DNA of 64,000 nt, from the NCBI RefSeq assembly GCF_001401755.1, contig NZ_KQ474105.1:124634-188633 (forward strand), given 5' to 3'. Below, in pieces: positions 15,886 to 25,638 of this stretch. Source of the stretch: Aquimarina longa SW024 (lineage in GTDB: Bacteria; Bacteroidota; Bacteroidia; Flavobacteriales; Flavobacteriaceae). The notes under the pieces were generated by a model. That model was not told where the DNA came from and made no database searches. It was given only the letters and a program-made list of their open reading frames with translations. The position numbers and the translations under genes are program-made. How positions within the stretch are numbered: position 1 is the stretch's first letter; every line of letters starts with the position of its first letter.

Positions 15886-16179
15886 GCGGACAAGGATGAT
15901 AACAAGGCGGACAATGCTGATAACGATGCGGACAAGGATGATAACAAGGCGGGCAATGCTGATAACGATGCGGACAAGGATGATAACAAGGCGGGCAATG
16001 CTGATAACGATGCGGACAAGGATGATAACAAGGCGGGCAACGCTGATAACGATGCGGATAAGGATGATAACAAGGCGGGCAACGCTGATAACGATGCGGA
16101 CAAGGATGATAACAAGGCGGGCAACGCTGATAACGATGCAGATAAGTATGATAACAAGGTGGGCAAGGATATTAACAGG
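15886..16179. repeat. 42-bp tandem repeat, seven units
   Basis: Units start at 15886, 15928, 15970, 16012, 16054, 16096 and 16138, each opening GC[G/A]GA[C/T]AAGGATGATAAC in most copies. The period is a multiple of three. On the plus strand one frame reads ADKDDNKAGNADND per unit, an acidic Asp/Asn-rich 14-mer; on the minus strand another reads LSALPALLSSLSAS. Most unit-to-unit changes are silent in both of these frames. Neither has a good start: the plus frame is preceded by a stop at 15856 with no ATG, and the minus frame would start at a TTG. It is most likely a fragment of a repeat-rich gene or a non-coding minisatellite. Confidence 0.85.
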
Positions 16180-16478
16180 GCAATAATAGTGATATCAAAA
16201 AAACAGACAGTATCTACGATATGTTTTAGAGCGTATTATAGATTTTGGGGAGAGGTAACACTACTAATTTAGGCAAGAGCCAATATAGAATAAATTATGA
16301 AATAGAGAGGCGTAATGTGTCACAGAATAAATGAGATAAAACTTAAGAAATAGTCTGTAAGTCTTTGATTTTTTTGAGTTGTTTAGTTTTTAAGCCTTTA
16401 AGTTATTTAGTTTTTTAAGGCTTTATATTTTTTCGAATGTATATGATACAGATACAGTGTACTCTCCTTATTAAATAG

Positions 16479-18731
16479 CTAAAAAGGGTACCCGATAGCG
16501 AAATTGAATATGCCTTTTTTTGGATTAAAATTATACTTAGACGTTTGGTTAAAAACAGGTTTGTGGATAGGTGCAGCCCAATCGAGTCTGATTACAAAGC
16601 TTTGTATATCTACACGTATGCCAACTCCTGCACCTATTGCTAATTCATTTAAGAAATTAGAAGAAAATTTTCCTCCGAGTAAGGCTTTATTTTCATCGAG
16701 CAACCATACATTGCCAGCATCGATAAACATTGCACCTCTTAGGTAAGAGTATAAAGGGAATCGATATTCTACATTACCTTCTAATTTAATATCTCCTGAT
16801 CGGTCAAAAAATGCTCCTGTATCCGTAGCTTGTGGGGTATAGGCTCCAGGACCGATAGATCGTGTTCTAAATGCTCTAATGCTATAGGGACCTCCTGCAA
16901 AAAATTGCTTAGAAAAAGGGAGTATATCCGAATTACCATAAGCAACTCCAATACCACTATACAAACGAGTAACTAGTGATTGTTGTTTTCCTATCCTAAG
17001 ATTAAGTCTAGCATCGGTATCTACTTTTACGTATTGTGCAAACTCTACACCGAGGATGGTTTTTTTTGTTTTTGTATCAGAGCTATTGCCTAGTAGATGT
17101 AGTGTATTGCCAGCAAAATCAATATTGGATGAAAAGAAAAACGGATTAATCTTAGAAGGATGTCCTAACTCACTGTATGTAAAGTTATAAGTGAGCCCAG
17201 ATATAAGCTGTTGTTCAAAACTGTTTTTGAGAAAGGGATTTTCTTCTAAGATGGTTTCGAACTCGGGTGTACTGTTAGATAATCGTATAAAGCTGATACT
17301 AATAGGATTAAGTGTGTGGTATACATAATCATTAGCATTCCAACCATAACCAAAACTAGCATTAAATGAAGTTAGGCTATATAATTTGCTACGATTTAAA
17401 TATGCTACACCTGCACTGATCTTAGTTTTTGGGATGGCATATTTAAACTGTTTAGAGATTTTTATAGGAAGTAATAGTCTAGGAAAAACAAGATCAGTAG
17501 TTAATCCTAATTGTGTACTGCTTAATCCTGCATCCGAATTGTCACTTCCGACCTGTGCTTCATATCCTAATTTTCCTGTGATTCTAAGAGTTTCACCTCC
17601 TTTAAATAAGTTTCTATTGGTATAACTTAGGGCTAATGCGGGTCCTGTAAAACCATTAGATTTAGTGTTGCCCTGCAACTCGGCACTAAGAGCCCGTTTA
17701 TGTAATGGCGATAAATATACATTGGTGGTTAATAGGCCGATGGTATCAGTGTTAGAAACAGTTTTTTCGTTATCAAACTGCACATTTACAAACTTATATG
17801 TTCCGATAGAAGAAAGTCGTCTATTTGTAGCTCTAAATTTTTTTGGATCATAAAATTGTCCTTTTTTAAAGAGAATAAAAGGGCGTAGTTTTGTTGGTTT
17901 AAAAACTACGGAGTCTTGTATAAAATTAACGCCTACAATGGTAGTATCTATTTTTTTGTCATGCTGTTTTAGGGTATAATTAGGATAGACATTAACAGTC
18001 TCTAATGCATATGGGATTAGTGCTTTTTTAGGAACATTGTTTTTTAATCTCAGATATAGATCATACCGTTTTTTTTTATACTGATTGGTGTCTAATTCAA
18101 AGATCAAAAAATCAGCATTAAAGTTATAATACCCTTTGGACTTTAGGCTTGCATCTATTCGCTCTCGTTCTATTTTTAATCTTGTAAGATCAAAGCGTTG
18201 TCCTTTTTTGATACTAGAGTTATCAAAGGTTTTTTTAATGTCTTTATAGATTGATAAAGTGTCTGTATGTAATTGATAGGTCTCTAGAGTATACGGTTGT
18301 TTTAAATGAATGGTGTAGTGTATACTACTTTTTTTAGGTTTCTTTTTTATGGTAGTGGAAACTCTATTATAGAAAAATCCTAAGTTTTCGAGTCGATTAA
18401 GGATTAGATTTTCGGTACGATTAATATCTACATCGGAGAGATATACAGGAGATTCGCCCATTTTTTTGTTAATGAATTTGTACAAAAAACCAGGGTTTCC
18501 TTTTTTTACCTTATAATGTGCCAATACTCCTAGTTTAGATGTATTAGGTTGTGGTCTAAGAACAAGCTGTAATTCTTCTTCTACCTTATTTAGAGCAGTG
18601 ATTTTCTTTTCGGATATAATGGTAAATGATGCTCCTTTATAAAGAGTTTCATCTTCTGGGATATAACGTTTTATAGTACAGGAGCAGAGGACCAAAAATA
18701 TGATGCTTACTAGTAGAGACGTTTTTTTCAT
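16479..18731 (-). CDS. tamL: TamL, lipoprotein Omp85 of the translocation and assembly module
   Basis: A 750-residue outer-membrane protein. The N-terminus is a lipoprotein signal ending near C18 (LLVSIIFLVLCSC), then POTRA-like repeats (about 30-320) and a C-terminal Omp85 beta-barrel. Barrel features include the RAFRTRSIGPGAYTPQ region (the loop-6-like motif) and a terminal strand ending in aromatic residues (FNFAIGYPF). TamL is the Bacteroidetes lipidated counterpart of TamA and works with TamB. Its ATG overlaps the tamB stop by 4 nt, so they are translationally coupled. Confidence 0.88.
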   Translation of the reverse strand: MKKTSLLVSIIFLVLCSCTIKRYIPEDETLYKGASFTIISEKKITALNKVEEELQLVLRPQPNTSKLGVLAHYKVKKGNPGFLYKFINKKMGESPVYLSDVDINRTENLILNRLENLGFFYNRVSTTIKKKPKKSSIHYTIHLKQPYTLETYQLHTDTLSIYKDIKKTFDNSSIKKGQRFDLTRLKIERERIDASLKSKGYYNFNADFLIFELDTNQYKKKRYDLYLRLKNNVPKKALIPYALETVNVYPNYTLKQHDKKIDTTIVGVNFIQDSVVFKPTKLRPFILFKKGQFYDPKKFRATNRRLSSIGTYKFVNVQFDNEKTVSNTDTIGLLTTNVYLSPLHKRALSAELQGNTKSNGFTGPALALSYTNRNLFKGGETLRITGKLGYEAQVGSDNSDAGLSSTQLGLTTDLVFPRLLLPIKISKQFKYAIPKTKISAGVAYLNRSKLYSLTSFNASFGYGWNANDYVYHTLNPISISFIRLSNSTPEFETILEENPFLKNSFEQQLISGLTYNFTYSELGHPSKINPFFFSSNIDFAGNTLHLLGNSSDTKTKKTILGVEFAQYVKVDTDARLNLRIGKQQSLVTRLYSGIGVAYGNSDILPFSKQFFAGGPYSIRAFRTRSIGPGAYTPQATDTGAFFDRSGDIKLEGNVEYRFPLYSYLRGAMFIDAGNVWLLDENKALLGGKFSSNFLNELAIGAGVGIRVDIQSFVIRLDWAAPIHKPVFNQTSKYNFNPKKGIFNFAIGYPF

Positions 18732-21700
18732 TGTTTTGTTTTTTCTATAGTTGGGGTCTCTTCTTGTGATTTATTTTTTGCTACTTCTTCTGTAACTGTT
18801 TTTTTAAACAATTCTTTAAACTTATTAAATTCTTGATTAAAAATTAAAGAAATTCCTGTAATAATTACCTGTCCATCGATAACACTTTCGAACGTATTTT
18901 TACGATATCCTTTTAATCGCCACCTTCCTTTTTTATCAAATAGGTATTGAAGATTTACAGTACCAATTAGGGGAGTGGTTTGCCCTGTTCTCTGAGAGTT
19001 TTCTTGTATGTCTACACCACTACCTACTTCTACAATAAGCTTATCGTTAAACAATTGTTTTTTAGCACTGACATCTAATTGGGTTTTATTCTGTGGTGCA
19101 TTACCTTGGTAGTCGGTATAACTATCAATACCAACATCTAGTTCTACCCCAGAGTTACCTAGTAGTTTATTAGAGAAAGTAGTAAGCTGATCGGATAATA
19201 CATTATTAACATTATCTCTGGCAATAGATAGAGATCCACCACTGCTCCCATCATTAGAGGTAGAAGGAAAGAATTGATTAAGAACTAGTAAAGAGAATAC
19301 TTGTTTATTGAGTTCTTCTTCTTGTGTATTTAATTGTTGTACTTTACTATATACCTCACCACCTAATTCTCCTTGTTTATCTTTTGGAATATCTAGATCG
19401 AATGATATTTCTGGTTTAAGCAGCTCTCCGTTTAGATTTAGATAAACCCAAAAAGGCATTTTTTGGCGATACTTACCTGCTACCGTACTGTTTGCTCCAG
19501 AAATCTGACTAGCCATTAAACCTGTAGTAGCAGTCTCTATTTTATATATAGCGCGGATATCCATATCTGCTTCTAGCGGATTACCTCGCCAAACAATAGT
19601 ACTACCTTTAGCGATTTCAAAACGTCGCTTTACAAGATTATACAAGCTTACTTCGTAATGACCATTGTTTACCTCATATTTTCCAGAAAGCGACATCGTA
19701 CCATTAGGTGAAATACCAAAATTAAAATCCCCGCCTCCAGAAACCCGAAGATTATCTCCTGTGCGCTCATCAATGATAATATTAAAAACAGCTTTTTTCT
19801 CTACACTTAATCGTGTATCGATATCATATCCTGTTAATACAGCAGAAGAGGAAGCGTCCTCTGCCTGCTGGGTTAAGATATCATCAGGGTTTTTCTTGTT
19901 TACAAATAGTACAACTCCTTCTTTTTCGATAATATCTACTTCATCTTCTGGGATGATATAGGTAAAATCAGATGTTTTATTAATCAGTAGATTTCCTTTA
20001 ACTTTTGGTAAGTCTAAAGTACCACTGATAGAGACATCACTATCAAGATTTACATTGCCATAGAAAAGGGGGTTATCGTCTTTTGTAGAGTTTAATACTT
20101 GAATGTTTTTTGCTTTTAGCGTAAGTGCAAATATTGGTTTTTTTAGATTTTTAATATCAATTTTACCATCTATAACAAAAGGGTTTTTTTGACTACCAAG
20201 CATTGTAAAAGAATCAAAATAGATACCATTATTATCTAACTTAATAGATTCATCAGGCAATAGAAAACCTGTATTTAGCGCATTGATGGTTACTCCAGAA
20301 TCATTAAAATGGAAAGCTCCTAGTAGTTTAGGTTTTTCGAGAGTTCCTGTTAACTTAAGGTTTCCTGATAACTTACCAGAGGTTTTAGAAATGTAGGTAG
20401 AGGAGAACTTCTCGAGTGCATTAAGTTCTAGGTTTTTAAGAATAAGATCAACATCGAGCTTAGGGTTTGTTGAAGAAGCTTTATAAGTTCCATTAACAGT
20501 AAGATGTATATGCTCTCCGGTTATGCCTGCATTGAGTGTGTATGCTGATGGATGTATTGATTTAGCTTCTAGAGATAAGGTTCCTAGAGGAACTTCTAAC
20601 GCTTCTAATTCTGTAATGGATAGATCTGCTATGATTCCTGCATTGCTAAACGGATTTTCAATACTAAAATCTCCATTGAGCTTACCCGAAGCAATACGTT
20701 TTTCACTATTAAAAAGATCGGTAATAGTACTTAGTTTAAAATTGCTAAATGAAAATCCTAAATGTTCTTTTGTTTTTCCGGGGAGTGCAGTACTTACTAT
20801 TATCTTCTGTTCATTCTGGCTAAGTATAAAATCTTTAAATCCTAAAAAATCCTTAGCATATCGTATTTCATTGGTGGCAGGAATAGTCCAGTTTTGTGTA
20901 TTAATAATAAGATCAGATGGATTGATATGAAGTAGGATCGAATCATTTTCTTTTCGGATTTCTGAGGCAATATGAACTAATGTTGTATCGGTATCAATAG
21001 CATTAAAATCTGTGTACAATATTTTATCCTTTATAGTACCTTTAAAAGCTACGGTATGAATATCAATATGATCTGTAGAAAGATTACCTAGTCCAAAATC
21101 AAATGCTAATTTTTCTTTATTGGCATCTACAGAAAAAGAAAGATTATCAACGGTATTGCCTCCATACTCAATATGTGGGGCAGTAAGTGCTGTAGTTAAT
21201 GAACTATTGGCAGCATTAAAATCTACTGTCATCAATACAGGATCTAAACTTTCTAATTGCGGAAGAAATAACTCCTTAAGTATAGTAGCTTGTTTTATTG
21301 TTGCCTCTAATTTCATTGTCTCAGAGGTCGCTACTGTAGTCGTTATTGTATCCGTAATTTTAGCATCGTAGAAATAGCGATTTAATTGCGCTTGTAGAGC
21401 TGTGATAAGAGTGGCAGGGGTTGTATTAGAGGTTAGTGATGCATCTATAGGATCACTTTTTATAGAAGCAGAAGTCATCTGTTCTGTAATAGCGGTACTA
21501 AATTGTATATCTCCTAGCAAGTATGGGTTTTTATTTTTTATAGCAACGGCTTCTGAGAATTTTCCATGGACATTAAATTGCGATGTATTGCCTTCAAAAT
21601 CTGATGTTAATTTAAATTTTGCTCGTATATCTTCCTCAGAGAGTCCAAGTGCTTTAAAATTTGCCCCTTTTAGATGTAAAGCGGTATGAAACTTAGAAGC

Positions 21701-23746
21701 AATACTATCTAGTTGAACATTGGTAGTCATATCAAAATCTAAGTACTGATCCTTAAAATTTAAGAGAACAACTCCTTTACCGTTTTGTAGTTCTCCGTTT
21801 AATTCTAAATTAGAAAAATCATAATCATTGAATTCTAATTTTTGAAAATCAGAGGTCAGTTTCCCAGTAAGAGTATGTATATTTTTTCCTTTTCCATTAA
21901 GTTGTGACGTAAAGCTGTACGTTCCTAACTTATCGTTTTTTAGAACCTTACCCAGATGTAGGTTTTCTACGGCTATGGTTCCATCAAAAACAATTTGATC
22001 TATATTCTTAAAACCTCCATTAATACGTACAACACCTTCTGGGATAACTAGATTAACATTTCCTTTAAAATCATTAAGTCCTCCAACAATAGCTCCATCT
22101 AATTGAATTGTATTAGGAATAGTGACTCCTATAGTTTCTTCGTTTATAAAGGCATTAATAGCCGCTTTTTCTGATATAAAGTTTACATGAGGAATATCTA
22201 CCTGCAGTTTTTCTATTTCTAGAAGGTTTCTAATTGTTCCATCTATAGCAAAACGAGTTGAGCTGCCCCATGTTAGATGAGTTAGAGGGATCTCTAGAGT
22301 GTCTAATGTTCCTCTAAGTTGTACTGCTCCATTGATGTTTTTTTGAGCAAGGATATCAATATATGGATTCTTTTGTAGCTCTGGTACAAAGTAAAAAGCA
22401 TCTATAGGGTTGATACTTAATTCTGGAACAGAAATCCATATATGGGATTGCTCAGGATTTTTGATGAGCTTATCGATAGAAGCATATGTGGCTGATATAG
22501 CCCCATTAAGTATATTGTTGTTAGTTGCTAGTTTTAAATTAGCAAGAGAAAGAGCTGTATCTTTGATCTCTAGATGAGTGCTACATGTTTTTAAATGAAA
22601 ACCGCTTCGTTCATAAAAAGAAATATTTTGGATAACTGCATTAACATCTCCAGGAGAATAGGATACTTCTTTTAGCTGTAGTCCTAGTTTTTGTATCGCT
22701 AAGTGTTCTGGGTTAAATTCTCCACTTTTGGCAACTGTAGTTCCTGTTGTAGTAGTGATATTATTATTAGAGAGTGCTATGTTCTGGGCTTTAAAAAACC
22801 ATTGTGGCCACTGGAATGGTATAGGCGTATCTGTAGTATTCTCCGTTTTTGGAGCAGAATTTTGGATAGTAATATCAGAATTAGCAAGGACTACATCTTG
22901 GATTTCGATTTTTTGTTCACCAAGGTTAATTAGCGGTACTTCTGTAAAGAAATCTCCAATGCTAACTTTTGCATCTAAATATTCTGGTAGTGAAGTATAA
23001 TAGGCTGTTGTGTTTTTAATTTTAAAAGCCTCGAGTTTTACAATGGGGAGCGCTGTAGAGGGGGTAGAACTCGTATCTTCTGGATTTGTTTTGGTTTGTT
23101 TAAAATTGATTAGTGCATCAGAGAGTTCAACCTCTTCGATATCAAACAGCATAGTAGCTACGTCAATTTCATTAGTTCTTAGGCTAAAATTATCAAATTG
23201 TACAGCACTTTCTATACCTATAACGGCATCGTTAAAATCGATATTAAAGTTTGATAAATTCACTTGCCCAAGTGAAATCTTTGGTGGATTCGATACTTCT
23301 GTACTTGGTATAGTATCCTTGCTAGCAAAAGCTTCTACAAGAAAGTTAAAATTGTAATCATTAATTGTATCATTTCTGTATACCTGAGCTTTTAAGCCAT
23401 CCCAGTCCAATGATTTGATATTGATTTCTCTACCGCGGATTAATGGGATTAGTGCTAGAGATGCTTCAAGATATTTAGAATATACAAGGGTATCTCCTTT
23501 TTTATCTTCGAGATACAACCCTTTTAATAATACATTGCCAGAAAAGGATATATACAGTTTTTCAATCGCAACTTTTGTTTTAGTTTTATCCGCAATATAT
23601 GACGTTATCGTATTCACGATGATATCTTGTCCCCAGGGACTTCGTATAGAAAGAATAAGAGCCACGAAAAAAAAGAATAACCCAATGGCTATTTTTTTTA
23701 AGACCTTAACTATTTTATATATTTTTTTCCCTTTATAAATGGTCAT
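18728..23746 (-). CDS. tamB: TamB, inner-membrane anchored translocation/assembly module protein
   Basis: A 1672-residue AsmA/DUF490-type protein. An N-terminal membrane anchor lies at about residues 14-33 (VLKKIAIGLFFFFVALILSI), followed by a very long run of beta-rich repeats typical of lipid-conducting grooves. The DUF490 C-terminal domain covers about the last 450 residues, with GKYRQKMPFWVYLNLNGELL and FSLLVLNQFFPSTSNDG. TamB spans the periplasm and pairs with the Omp85 protein (here TamL) to help outer-membrane protein or phospholipid transport. Length is at the upper end of the family. The operon is divergent from the nap porin. Confidence 0.9.
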   Translation of the reverse strand: MTIYKGKKIYKIVKVLKKIAIGLFFFFVALILSIRSPWGQDIIVNTITSYIADKTKTKVAIEKLYISFSGNVLLKGLYLEDKKGDTLVYSKYLEASLALIPLIRGREINIKSLDWDGLKAQVYRNDTINDYNFNFLVEAFASKDTIPSTEVSNPPKISLGQVNLSNFNIDFNDAVIGIESAVQFDNFSLRTNEIDVATMLFDIEEVELSDALINFKQTKTNPEDTSSTPSTALPIVKLEAFKIKNTTAYYTSLPEYLDAKVSIGDFFTEVPLINLGEQKIEIQDVVLANSDITIQNSAPKTENTTDTPIPFQWPQWFFKAQNIALSNNNITTTTGTTVAKSGEFNPEHLAIQKLGLQLKEVSYSPGDVNAVIQNISFYERSGFHLKTCSTHLEIKDTALSLANLKLATNNNILNGAISATYASIDKLIKNPEQSHIWISVPELSINPIDAFYFVPELQKNPYIDILAQKNINGAVQLRGTLDTLEIPLTHLTWGSSTRFAIDGTIRNLLEIEKLQVDIPHVNFISEKAAINAFINEETIGVTIPNTIQLDGAIVGGLNDFKGNVNLVIPEGVVRINGGFKNIDQIVFDGTIAVENLHLGKVLKNDKLGTYSFTSQLNGKGKNIHTLTGKLTSDFQKLEFNDYDFSNLELNGELQNGKGVVLLNFKDQYLDFDMTTNVQLDSIASKFHTALHLKGANFKALGLSEEDIRAKFKLTSDFEGNTSQFNVHGKFSEAVAIKNKNPYLLGDIQFSTAITEQMTSASIKSDPIDASLTSNTTPATLITALQAQLNRYFYDAKITDTITTTVATSETMKLEATIKQATILKELFLPQLESLDPVLMTVDFNAANSSLTTALTAPHIEYGGNTVDNLSFSVDANKEKLAFDFGLGNLSTDHIDIHTVAFKGTIKDKILYTDFNAIDTDTTLVHIASEIRKENDSILLHINPSDLIINTQNWTIPATNEIRYAKDFLGFKDFILSQNEQKIIVSTALPGKTKEHLGFSFSNFKLSTITDLFNSEKRIASGKLNGDFSIENPFSNAGIIADLSITELEALEVPLGTLSLEAKSIHPSAYTLNAGITGEHIHLTVNGTYKASSTNPKLDVDLILKNLELNALEKFSSTYISKTSGKLSGNLKLTGTLEKPKLLGAFHFNDSGVTINALNTGFLLPDESIKLDNNGIYFDSFTMLGSQKNPFVIDGKIDIKNLKKPIFALTLKAKNIQVLNSTKDDNPLFYGNVNLDSDVSISGTLDLPKVKGNLLINKTSDFTYIIPEDEVDIIEKEGVVLFVNKKNPDDILTQQAEDASSSAVLTGYDIDTRLSVEKKAVFNIIIDERTGDNLRVSGGGDFNFGISPNGTMSLSGKYEVNNGHYEVSLYNLVKRRFEIAKGSTIVWRGNPLEADMDIRAIYKIETATTGLMASQISGANSTVAGKYRQKMPFWVYLNLNGELLKPEISFDLDIPKDKQGELGGEVYSKVQQLNTQEEELNKQVFSLLVLNQFFPSTSNDGSSGGSLSIARDNVNNVLSDQLTTFSNKLLGNSGVELDVGIDSYTDYQGNAPQNKTQLDVSAKKQLFNDKLIVEVGSGVDIQENSQRTGQTTPLIGTVNLQYLFDKKGRWRLKGYRKNTFESVIDGQVIITGISLIFNQEFNKFKELFKKTVTEEVAKNKSQEETPTIEKTKQ

Positions 23747-24123
23747 ATACCTTTTTTAGATCATAAAAGAGATGATCGTATTAAGATTTCCGGCAGTAAA
23801 GATACTATTTCATAGAGTGCTAGATCTATATGTAATCTTAAAATTTATTTTTAGTAGTATTAAATTTAAATATATAGTTAACATCATGTGCTATAGTACA
23901 TATAGGTGTATTGGCTACTTCCTAAAATCTAGGATGAACATGCTGATGACTTTAATAAGATGTATACACCTGTAAGTGTAGTCTCGTTTTTTAATATATC
24001 TCTCTTTATTTAGAATAGATATAATTTAATAATTCTTTTGGGTGATATGATAAATGTCATGGTATTCTTCAACTAATAAAACAAGATTTGTAGTATAACC
24101 ATTAATACATATTCTATACTATT
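23747..24123. other. Divergent spacer between tamB and the nap porin
   Basis: A 377-nt spacer holding the FNR-like promoter of the porin (24047-24090). Near tamB there is an inverted repeat GATCAT-N7-ATGATC (23759-23777), possibly in the tamB leader. A 67-codon frame on the plus strand is hydrophobic and low quality and is not considered a gene. Confidence 0.6.
24047..24090 (+). promoter_or_regulatory. FNR-like box plus -7 element for the nap cluster
   Basis: ATGATAAATGTCAT (24047-24060) is identical to the box before ccoS. After 22 nt comes AAGATTTG (24083-24090), one mismatch from TAnnTTTG. The porin ATG follows 33 nt later. This likely drives the whole porin-napD-napA-cytochrome operon. 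Confidence 0.75.
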
Positions 24124-25386
24124 ATGAAGATTTTTAAAACCACTTCCTTAGTACTTTTTATCTTATTTTATACCACTATCAATGCCCAATTAAAAATTGA
24201 TGCAGAAGTACGTCCTCGATTTGAGTATCGACATGGATTTAAAACACTTTTTCCGAATAATACAGATCCAGCTGCTTTTGTGTCTCAGCGTACACGATTA
24301 AATGCAGGCTATACAATGGATAAATTAAATTTTTATCTAAGCATGCAAGATGTTAGAGTATGGGGAGATGTGCCACAACTTAATAAAGCCGATAAAAATG
24401 GTTTTAGCCTTCATCAGGCTTGGGGAGAAATTCTTTTTAATCCTAATGTCTCATTAAAACTTGGTCGGCAAGAGATTATGTATGATGACCAACGTATTTT
24501 TGGTAATGTCGGCTGGGCACAACAAGCCAGAAGTCATGATGCAGCACTTATAAAATATACAAAAGAAAGTTTTCGGTTTGATATAGGTTTTGCGTTTAAT
24601 CAAGAAAATGAAACACTAACAGGTACTACACTAACTACCCCGAATACCTATAAGAGTCTTCAGTATGCATGGTTGCATAAAGACTGGGCGCATTTTACAG
24701 GGAGTTTTCTTTTCTTAAACAATGGACTACAATATATAGATCCAGATAATTCTGATGCTAATGAAACCCGATATAGCCAAACTGTAGGAACACACTTAAC
24801 TTATACCAAAGAAAAATTTGATGTTGTATCCAATCTTTTCTATCAATTCGGTAGTGATGTTAATGATAATGATTTAGGCGCATATTTATTGGGGTTAGAA
24901 GCTAGTTATAAAATATCTGACCAATGGAAAGCAACATTAGGAGGAGAACTACAAAGTGGTAATGATAACGGAGCACCGGCAAATGGTGATAATGAAGCTT
25001 TTACTCCTTTTTATGGAACCAATCATAAGTTTAATGGACTGATGGATTATTTCTATGTTGGCAATCATATAGGTAATGTAGGATTAGTAGATCTATATGT
25101 AAAATCTAAAGTAAAATTTAACCCAAAATCTGCATTGCATATAGCAGCTCATAATTTTATGGCAGCAGCAGACCTATCAGGAGATAACTCTAAACAATTA
25201 GGAACAGAAATAGACCTAGTATATTCATATAGCGTACAAAAAGATATAAATATCAAAGCGGGATACTCTCATCTATTCGCTTCTGATGGGATGGAACTAT
25301 TGAAAAATAATTCTGATGGAAACACCAATAACTGGGGGTGGATTATGGTAACGATTAAACCAACGTTGTTTACAGCGAATAAATAA
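24124..25386 (+). CDS. Alginate-export-family outer-membrane porin
   Basis: A 420-residue beta-barrel protein with a signal peptide (MKIFKTTSLVLFILFYTTIN, cleaved after AQ). The mature part matches the alginate export (AlgE-like) porin family: EVRPRFEYRHGFKT, QRTRLNAGYTMDKLNFYLS, HQAWGEILFNPNVSLKLGRQ and repeated aromatic strands. It is the first gene after the FNR-like promoter and stands 11 nt before napD, so uptake of nitrate or release of nitrite through the outer membrane is more likely than alginate export. Substrate is inferred only from context. Confidence 0.82.
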   Translation: MKIFKTTSLVLFILFYTTINAQLKIDAEVRPRFEYRHGFKTLFPNNTDPAAFVSQRTRLNAGYTMDKLNFYLSMQDVRVWGDVPQLNKADKNGFSLHQAWGEILFNPNVSLKLGRQEIMYDDQRIFGNVGWAQQARSHDAALIKYTKESFRFDIGFAFNQENETLTGTTLTTPNTYKSLQYAWLHKDWAHFTGSFLFLNNGLQYIDPDNSDANETRYSQTVGTHLTYTKEKFDVVSNLFYQFGSDVNDNDLGAYLLGLEASYKISDQWKATLGGELQSGNDNGAPANGDNEAFTPFYGTNHKFNGLMDYFYVGNHIGNVGLVDLYVKSKVKFNPKSALHIAAHNFMAAADLSGDNSKQLGTEIDLVYSYSVQKDINIKAGYSHLFASDGMELLKNNSDGNTNNWGWIMVTIKPTLFTANK

Positions 25387-25397
25387 AATTAGTAAGT

Positions 25398-25634
25398 ATG
25401 CCAATTAAAAGTTATTTAGCGCATCCGCATAAGGGTAAAAAAAATGAACTAATGGAGGCATTATCTGTATTAGAGCAATGCGAAGTTATACCTTCTCATA
25501 ATGAAGAGTTACTCATCTTAATTACAGAAACGGATACGACTACAGAAGAAGAAATTCTAAAAGAAAAATTAGATGCCCTAGAAAGCCTAAAACTATTGGC
25601 TCTGGTGTCTGGATTTAATACACAAAAAAACTAG
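25398..25634 (+). CDS. napD: NapD-like chaperone for nitrate reductase
   Basis: A 78-residue protein of ferredoxin-like size and pattern: MPIKSYLAHPHKGKKNEL, two strands flanking helices, and LALVSGFNTQKN at the end. NapD binds the twin-arginine signal of NapA and prevents premature export. The position directly before napA (4-nt gap) supports the call. Sequence similarity to enterobacterial NapD is weak, so the family assignment rests mostly on size, fold pattern and context. Confidence 0.75.
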   Translation: MPIKSYLAHPHKGKKNELMEALSVLEQCEVIPSHNEELLILITETDTTTEEEILKEKLDALESLKLLALVSGFNTQKN

Positions 25635-25638
25635 GATT

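Larger units (their letters stand above)
15537..16478. other. Gene-poor stretch with tandem repeats
   Basis: About 940 nt between the T6SS module and tamL with no convincing gene. It holds two 44-bp imperfect direct repeats (15757-15844) and seven 42-bp repeats (15886-16179), annotated separately. A 12-codon frame on the minus strand (near 15717-15752, MEEKKEFNDDDF) resembles a typical acidic gene end and could be the tail of a lost gene. The part from 16180 to 16478 shows no recognisable feature. Confidence 0.6.

Noticed and set aside
15855..16166. 103-codon minus-strand frame over the 42-bp repeat, rich in Leu, Ser and Ala
   Set aside because: It would start at TTG, has no ribosome-binding context, and consists only of the repeat, which is open in other frames too because of its composition.
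15886..16179. CRISPR-like array
   Set aside because: The repeats are contiguous, without variable spacers, and there are no cas genes.
15884..16186. Plus-strand frame over the same repeat reading Met/Arg/Thr-rich repeats
   Set aside because: The composition is implausible for a protein, and the Asp/Asn frame fits the pattern of changes better.
23772..23975. 67-codon plus-strand frame before the nap porin
   Set aside because: Hydrophobic and random-looking, with no start context, in a spacer with promoter signals for the porin.
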